A stretch of DNA of 64,000 nucleotides, from the NCBI RefSeq assembly GCF_004402785.1, contig NZ_SOFP01000005.1, forward strand, positions 30,158 through 94,157, given 5' to 3'. Of this stretch, positions 59,926-64,000 are shown piece by piece. The translations under genes were made by a program, and so were the position numbers. The notes under the pieces were generated by a model, which saw only the letters and a list, made by a program, of their open reading frames with translations, made no database searches and was not told where the DNA came from. Numbering within the stretch: position 1 is the first letter of the stretch; each line of letters starts with the position of its first letter. This DNA comes from Cryobacterium algoritolerans. GTDB taxonomy: Bacteria > Actinomycetota > Actinomycetes > Actinomycetales > Microbacteriaceae.

Positions 59926-59931
59926 TAAAGT
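59926..59931 (+). promoter_or_regulatory. -10-like box of proS (leaderless spacing)
   Basis: TAAAGT, then six bases (aggggg), then the GTG at 59938. The G-run touches the start codon and cannot serve as a normal ribosome site. Confidence 0.45.
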
Positions 59932-59937
59932 AGGGGG

Positions 59938-61701
59938 GTGCCTATTCGTATGTCCAACTACTTCCTCCGAACCCTCCGCGAAGATCCCTCGGACGCCGAG
60001 GTCTCCAGCCACCGGCTGCTCGTGCGGGCCGGCTACATCCGCCGCCAAGCCCCAGGAATCTTCGCCTGGCTGCCTCTGGGCCTGCGGGTGAAGAACAAGA
60101 TCGAGACGATCGTGCGCGAGGAGATGGCCACGGCCGGCGCCTTCGAGGTGCACTTCCCGGCACTCCTGCCGCGTGAACCCTACGAGGTCACCGGGCGCTG
60201 GGACGAATACGGCGACGGTCTGTTCCGGCTCCAGGACCGCAAGGGCAGCGACCTGCTCCTTGCTCCCACCCACGAAGAGGTCTTCACCCTCCTCGTGAAG
60301 GATCTCTACAGCAGCTACAAGGACCTGCCCCTGTCGATCTACCAGATCCAGGATAAGTACCGCGACGAGGCCCGTCCCAGGGCCGGGCTCCTCCGCGGAC
60401 GCGAGTTCACCATGAAGGACGCCTACTCCTTCGACCACACGGATGCCGGCCTCGACCTGAGCTACCAGGCCCAGCGCGACGCCTACGAGCGCATCTTCAT
60501 CAGGCTCGGCCTCGAGTACGTGATCGTCAAGGCGGATGCCGGCGCAATGGGCGGATCGCGGAGCGAGGAGTTCCTGCACCCCACCGCGGTCGGCGAAGAC
60601 ACCTTTGTGCGCTCGGCCGGTGGCTACGCCGCCAACGTCGAGGCGTTCACCACGCTTGCCCCTCCCGCCGTTGGCTGGGCCGCGATCCCGGCTGCCGAGG
60701 TGCACGACACCCCGGACACGCCTACGATCCAGACCCTCGTCGACCGGGCCAACAGCGACCACCCGCGCCTTGACGGCCGGGCGTGGACCGCGGCTGACAC
60801 GCTCAAAAACGTCGTCCTCGCGCTCACCCACCCCGACGGCTCCCGCAAGCTCGTCATCATCGGCCTGCCGGGTGACCGCGAGGTCGATCTCAAACGGGTG
60901 GAGGTCGCGTTCGCCCCCGCCGAGGCGGAGGCTGCCAATGAAGCCGACCTGGCCAGGCATCCCGGGCTCGTCAAGGGTTACATCGGTCCGTGGTCGAGGG
61001 CGGGTGCCGTGCTCGGCGAGAAGTCGGTCACCGGCATCCGTTACCTTGTCGACCCGCGCGTCGTCGACGGCACCGAGTGGATCACCGGCGCCAACGAACA
61101 GGGCCGTCACGTCTTCGGGCTGGTCGCCGGGCGCGACTTCCAGGTCGACGGCACGGTCGAGGCCGCCGACGTGCGCGCCGGCGACCCGGCGCCCGACGGC
61201 TCCGGCCCGGTGGAGCTGACCCGCGGGATGGAGATCGGCCACGTCTTCCAGCTCGGCCGCAAGTACGCGGAGGCGCTCGGGCTCAAGGTGCTCAACGAGA
61301 ACGGAAAGCTCGTCACCGTCACGATGGGTTCCTACGGCATCGGCGTCACCCGCATCCTCGCGATCATCGCCGAACTGAACAACGACGCGAAGGGCCTGAT
61401 CTGGCCCGAAACCGTGTCGCCGTTCGACGTGCACGTGATCGCTACCGGCCGAGACGAGGTCGTCTTCGAGACCTCGGAGGCCGTGGTCGCGGCCATCGAG
61501 GCCACTGGCCGCGATGTGCTCTACGACGACCGACGCAAGGTCTCGCCCGGCGTCAAGTTCGGCGACGCCGAACTGATCGGCGTCCCGCGCATCGTCATCG
61601 TCGGCCGTGGGGCAGTGGATGGCATCGTCGAGCTCTGGGACCGCCGCACGGGTGAGCGCAGCCAGGTTGCCGTCGCGGATGTCGCCGCCAGTTTCAGCTA
61701 G
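59938..61701 (+). CDS. proS: Prolyl-tRNA synthetase
   Basis: This 587-residue class II synthetase of the bacterial (ProS type 1) form charges tRNA-Pro. Motif 1 is near the start ([20 protein letters not shown]), motif 2 is the [20 protein letters not shown] segment with the catalytic Arg, motif 3 is [13 protein letters not shown]; the YbaK-like editing insertion is at about 225-400 ([19 protein letters not shown]) and a C-terminal anticodon-binding domain follows ([19 protein letters not shown]). It starts at a GTG and ends before a strong hairpin. Confidence 0.96.
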   Translation: MPIRMSNYFLRTLREDPSDAEVSSHRLLVRAGYIRRQAPGIFAWLPLGLRVKNKIETIVREEMATAGAFEVHFPALLPREPYEVTGRWDEYGDGLFRLQDRKGSDLLLAPTHEEVFTLLVKDLYSSYKDLPLSIYQIQDKYRDEARPRAGLLRGREFTMKDAYSFDHTDAGLDLSYQAQRDAYERIFIRLGLEYVIVKADAGAMGGSRSEEFLHPTAVGEDTFVRSAGGYAANVEAFTTLAPPAVGWAAIPAAEVHDTPDTPTIQTLVDRANSDHPRLDGRAWTAADTLKNVVLALTHPDGSRKLVIIGLPGDREVDLKRVEVAFAPAEAEAANEADLARHPGLVKGYIGPWSRAGAVLGEKSVTGIRYLVDPRVVDGTEWITGANEQGRHVFGLVAGRDFQVDGTVEAADVRAGDPAPDGSGPVELTRGMEIGHVFQLGRKYAEALGLKVLNENGKLVTVTMGSYGIGVTRILAIIAELNNDAKGLIWPETVSPFDVHVIATGRDEVVFETSEAVVAAIEATGRDVLYDDRRKVSPGVKFGDAELIGVPRIVIVGRGAVDGIVELWDRRTGERSQVAVADVAASFS

Positions 61702-61719
61702 GCTCGCGGCTCAGTCTCG

Positions 61720-61755
61720 GGAAGCGGGCGCACGATAGAACGTGCGCCCGCTTCC
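61720..61755 (+). terminator. 15-bp perfect stem-loop after proS
   Basis: ggaagcgggcgcacg (61720-61734) pairs perfectly with cgtgcgcccgcttcc (61741-61755) around the loop atagaa. It lies 19 bases after the proS stop and 96 bases before nusA. A rho-independent-like terminator without a U-tract, as often in actinobacteria. Confidence 0.7.
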
Positions 61756-61850
61756 ACACAGTGCGCCGCGAGGCCGCGGAGTCGGGTACCTTAGACAAGA
61801 GCCCGCTGCGCAGTTTCGCGGCGGCAAGATCTGAATAGAGGAGGCCGGCC

Positions 61851-62861
61851 ATGGACATCGACCTCAGCGTGTTGCGGCAGATGGAGCGCGAGAAAGAGAT
61901 TCCCTTCGAGGAACTCGTGCAGATTATTGAGCAAGCAATTCTCACGGCCTATCAGAAGCACACCCACCAGGGTGAAGTTTCCAAGCAGGCCGTCGAGGAA
62001 CTGCCGGAAGCGCGCGTCGTACTCGACCGCAAGTCCGGCCACGTCGACATTTTTGTGCCCGAACACGATGAAGAGGGCAACGTCATCGGCGAAGCCGTCG
62101 ACAACCCCACCGACTTCGGCCGGATTGCGGCCTACGCCGCCAAGCAGGTCATCAACCAGCGTCTGCGCGACCTGGCCGACGACGCAGTGCTCGGCGAGTT
62201 CAAGGGCCGCGAGGGCCAGATCGTCGCCGGGATCATTCAGCAGGGACCCAACCCGCGCATGATCCACGTCGACCTGGGCACGATCGAAGCGATCCTGCCG
62301 CCGGAGGAGCAGGTGCCGGGCGAGAGCTATGTGCACGGTTCGCGCATCCGCGTCTATGTGACGGCGGTCGGCAAGGGTCTCAAGGGGCCGCAGATCACGG
62401 TCTCACGCACCCACCCGTCGCTGGTGCGTCGCCTGTTCGCGCTGGAGGTCCCGGAGATCGCCAGCGGAGTGGTCGAGATCGTGTCGCTCGCCCGTGAGGC
62501 CGGCCACCGCACCAAGATGGCCGTGCGCGCCACCGAGCCCGGCGTCAACGCCAAGGGCGCGTGCATCGGCGAACTCGGCCAGCGCGTGCGCGCCGTCACC
62601 GCCGAACTCAACAACGAGAAGATTGACATCGTCGACTACTCGCCCGACCTGGCAACTTTTGTCGCGAGCGCACTGTCGCCCGCGAAGGTCACCAGTGCCT
62701 ACGTCATCGACGAGTCCATCAAGGCCGTCCGTGCCCTCGTGCCCGACTACCAGCTGTCACTGGCGATCGGCAAGGAAGGCCAGAATGCCCGCCTCGCCGC
62801 CAAGCTCACGGGTGCGAAAATCGACATTCAGCCGGACAGCATTCTGGAGGACACCGAATAG
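61851..62861 (+). CDS. nusA: Transcription termination/antitermination factor NusA
   Basis: The 336-residue protein binds RNA polymerase and controls pausing, termination and antitermination. It has the N-terminal polymerase-binding domain (about 1-105), an S1 domain (GEFKGREGQIVAGIIQQGPN and on) and two KH domains (RTKMAVRATEPGVNAKGACI; LSLAIGKEGQNARLAAKLTG). The short length without acidic repeats is normal for actinobacteria. AGGAGG precedes the ATG. It begins the nusA-ylxR-infB unit; rimP, usually just upstream, is absent here. Confidence 0.96.
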   Translation: MDIDLSVLRQMEREKEIPFEELVQIIEQAILTAYQKHTHQGEVSKQAVEELPEARVVLDRKSGHVDIFVPEHDEEGNVIGEAVDNPTDFGRIAAYAAKQVINQRLRDLADDAVLGEFKGREGQIVAGIIQQGPNPRMIHVDLGTIEAILPPEEQVPGESYVHGSRIRVYVTAVGKGLKGPQITVSRTHPSLVRRLFALEVPEIASGVVEIVSLAREAGHRTKMAVRATEPGVNAKGACIGELGQRVRAVTAELNNEKIDIVDYSPDLATFVASALSPAKVTSAYVIDESIKAVRALVPDYQLSLAIGKEGQNARLAAKLTGAKIDIQPDSILEDTE

Positions 62862-62869
62862 GGGGTACG

Positions 62870-63115
62870 ATGGAACCCGTTAGAACGTGCATTGGATGCC
62901 GTTCGCGCGCCCCTCGATCCTCACTTTTGAGGGTTGTAGCCCGGGAATCAGAACTCGTGGTGGATGAAACCGCCACTCTGCCCGGGCGAGGCGCGTGGTT
63001 GCATCCCACCGCCGCGTGCTTCCAGGACGCACTGCGGCGACACGCTTTCGGGCGTGCCCTTCGCGTGACCAGGTCTTTGGGCGCGAAACAACTAGAGAAC
63101 AGGCTGAATGGCTAA
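62870..63115 (+). CDS. ylxR: YlxR family RNA-binding protein
   Basis: This 81-residue basic protein has the YlxR (DUF448) pattern RTCIGCRSRAPRSSLLRVVA, a LPGRGAWLHPTAACFQDAL stretch and a helical end. The family binds RNA and in some bacteria the RnpA partner of RNase P. It is eight bases after nusA and 87 bases before infB, its almost universal place. Confidence 0.93.
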   Translation: MEPVRTCIGCRSRAPRSSLLRVVARESELVVDETATLPGRGAWLHPTAACFQDALRRHAFGRALRVTRSLGAKQLENRLNG

Positions 63116-63202
63116 TGGATAACTAATGAGCGGCTCGAAATGAGACCCGTCCGTTACTAACGGTCTGCCCCTTTCCGGGTGCAGGCCCGGAACAGGAGAA
63201 TT

Positions 63203-64000
63203 GTGGCTGCGAAACCACGCGTGCACGAGATCGCAACAGAACTCGGCGTCGACAGCAAGGTAGCTCTTGCGAAACTGAAAGAGATGGGCGAGTTCGTCAA
63301 GGGACCGTCCAGTAGCGTTGAACCCCCCGTCGCACGCCGTTTGCGCGCCGCGCTTCAGGCCGACGGTGTCACCGGCACCGCGGCGTCCACCACCTCAGCG
63401 GCTCCCGCCGGCACCATACCGGTTGCCGCCTCACCGGCAAAGCCGGGCGGCGCACGCCCGTCGCCCGCCAAGCTCGCCGTCAAGCCGGGCGCACGGCCGG
63501 CCCCGGAGGTTTCCATCGAGGTTCCCGCCGTTGACGCACCGCCGATGCCGTCCGCTCCGCTGACGGTCGCCCAGCGCCAGGCCCAGGCCACCGAGAAGGC
63601 CGCCGCCGCCGAGAAGGCCGCCGCGGCCGACAAGGCAGCAGCAGCGGCCACGCCCGTGCAGGATACCTCGGCAGCCGGCACGGACGGCGCGACCACGGTC
63701 GCAGCCAAGCCGGGCGTCTCCGTTCCGAAGCCGCCGTCCGCGCGCCCCGGCAACAACCCCTTCGCCAGCAACCAGGGCATGGGCAAGACCCCGAGCCCGC
63801 GCCCCGGCAACAACCCGTTCGCCAGCGCACAGGGCATGGGCCAGCGCCCGGCGTCCACCACATCCCCGAGCAACATTCCGCGCCCGGCCGCGCCGCGCCC
63901 CGGTGCGCCTCGTCCGGGCGGACCAGGCCAGGCGCCGCGTCCGACCGGCTTTGGCCAGCGTCCGGGCGCCTTCCAGCGTCCAGGCGGAGCCCCGGGCGGC
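63203..64000 (+). CDS. infB: Translation initiation factor IF-2, N-terminal part (runs off the right edge)
   Basis: The frame opens at a GTG preceded by AGGAGAA and stays open for 266 codons to the window end. It begins with the IF2 N-terminal domain ([20 protein letters not shown], then [18 protein letters not shown]). A long Pro/Ala/Gly-rich linker follows, with a repeated RPGNNPFAS block (63741-63840) and a Lys/Ala-rich helical stretch around [20 protein letters not shown]. The GTPase domains lie outside the window. Confidence 0.95.
   Translation, partial: MAAKPRVHEIATELGVDSKVALAKLKEMGEFVKGPSSSVEPPVARRLRAALQADGVTGTAASTTSAAPAGTIPVAASPAKPGGARPSPAKLAVKPGARPAPEVSIEVPAVDAPPMPSAPLTVAQRQAQATEKAAAAEKAAAADKAAAAATPVQDTSAAGTDGATTVAAKPGVSVPKPPSARPGNNPFASNQGMGKTPSPRPGNNPFASAQGMGQRPASTTSPSNIPRPAAPRPGAPRPGGPGQAPRPTGFGQRPGAFQRPGGAPGG

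Noticed and set aside
57927..59957. A 676-codon minus-strand frame spanning ispG and part of the thiolase
   Set aside because: It lies antisense to ispG and out of frame with the thiolase, both recognised by many motifs.
63116..63202. A short inverted repeat (ccgtta/taacgg) between ylxR and infB as a regulatory leader
   Set aside because: The loop would be a single base and no known leader structure is matched; nothing else is visible in this 87-base gap.

Overview
The window reads as a high-GC actinobacterial chromosome segment, most likely from the family Microbacteriaceae (Cryobacterium/Leifsonia-like). The reasons are strong codon bias to G/C, many GTG starts, a MarP-type protease, the dxr, rip1-type rseP and ispG order, and the FHA/PP2C/kinase/MoxR/DUF58/transglutaminase/FtsK cluster. 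Genus placement is inference. No rRNA, tRNA, CRISPR array, insertion sequence or phage module is visible. Genes are tightly packed and no gene-free stretch exceeds about 260 bases.

Layout. (1) 1-4520: partial GH65 phosphorylase/hydrolase, an M18 aminopeptidase, a MerR regulator with a polytopic membrane protein, and a DUF2236 oxygenase-like protein. (2) 4639-11248: a PucR-type regulator facing a GNAT (COG3375-type) / N-acylamino-acid racemase-like enolase / polar amino-acid ABC transporter operon. (3) 11327-20155: an orphan DUF4255 plus AAA+-like protein that looks like a stray contractile-injection-system component, a DUF429 protein, a sugar MFS porter, RNase HI with a tail, a MarP-like membrane serine protease, a DUF4192 protein, and a class III aminotransferase with its Lrp regulator. 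(4) 20389-38214: nine plus-strand genes, FHA, PP2C phosphatase, Ser/Thr kinase, 1967-residue Ig/FN3 surface protein, MoxR, DUF58, a catalytically dead transglutaminase-like protein, zinc-ribbon/FHA, and a two-ATPase FtsK/EccC-like protein. (5) 38227-48268: alanine dehydrogenase, a Pot-type ABC transporter, asparaginase and two GabT paralogues either side of an OsmC peroxidase. (6) 48323-64000: PlsC, dxr, a kinase/lipoprotein/epimerase operon, rseP, a two-component system with a SHOCT protein, thiolase, ispG, proS, nusA, ylxR and the 5' part of infB.

How genes work together. Region 4 is the most coherent system: a phospho-writer (kinase with an extracellular domain), an eraser (PP2C) and two phospho-readers (FHA) are packed with a giant membrane-anchored extracellular protein, a MoxR/DUF58/transglutaminase-fold assembly module and an ESX-like ATPase, but no ESX substrate is visible. 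Regions 3 and 5 together hold polyamine, GABA, alanine and asparagine nitrogen metabolism. Region 6 keeps the isoprenoid (MEP) genes and the start of the translation operon, interrupted by two signalling cassettes.

Regulatory signals. About ten genes, mostly housekeeping, have a -10-like hexamer exactly six or seven bases before the start codon and no Shine-Dalgarno sequence, suggesting leaderless mRNAs. Two near-identical 16-bp palindromes flank the histidine kinase/response regulator pair. Three long-armed imperfect hairpins occur in intergenic regions at 1831, 46773 and 59827.
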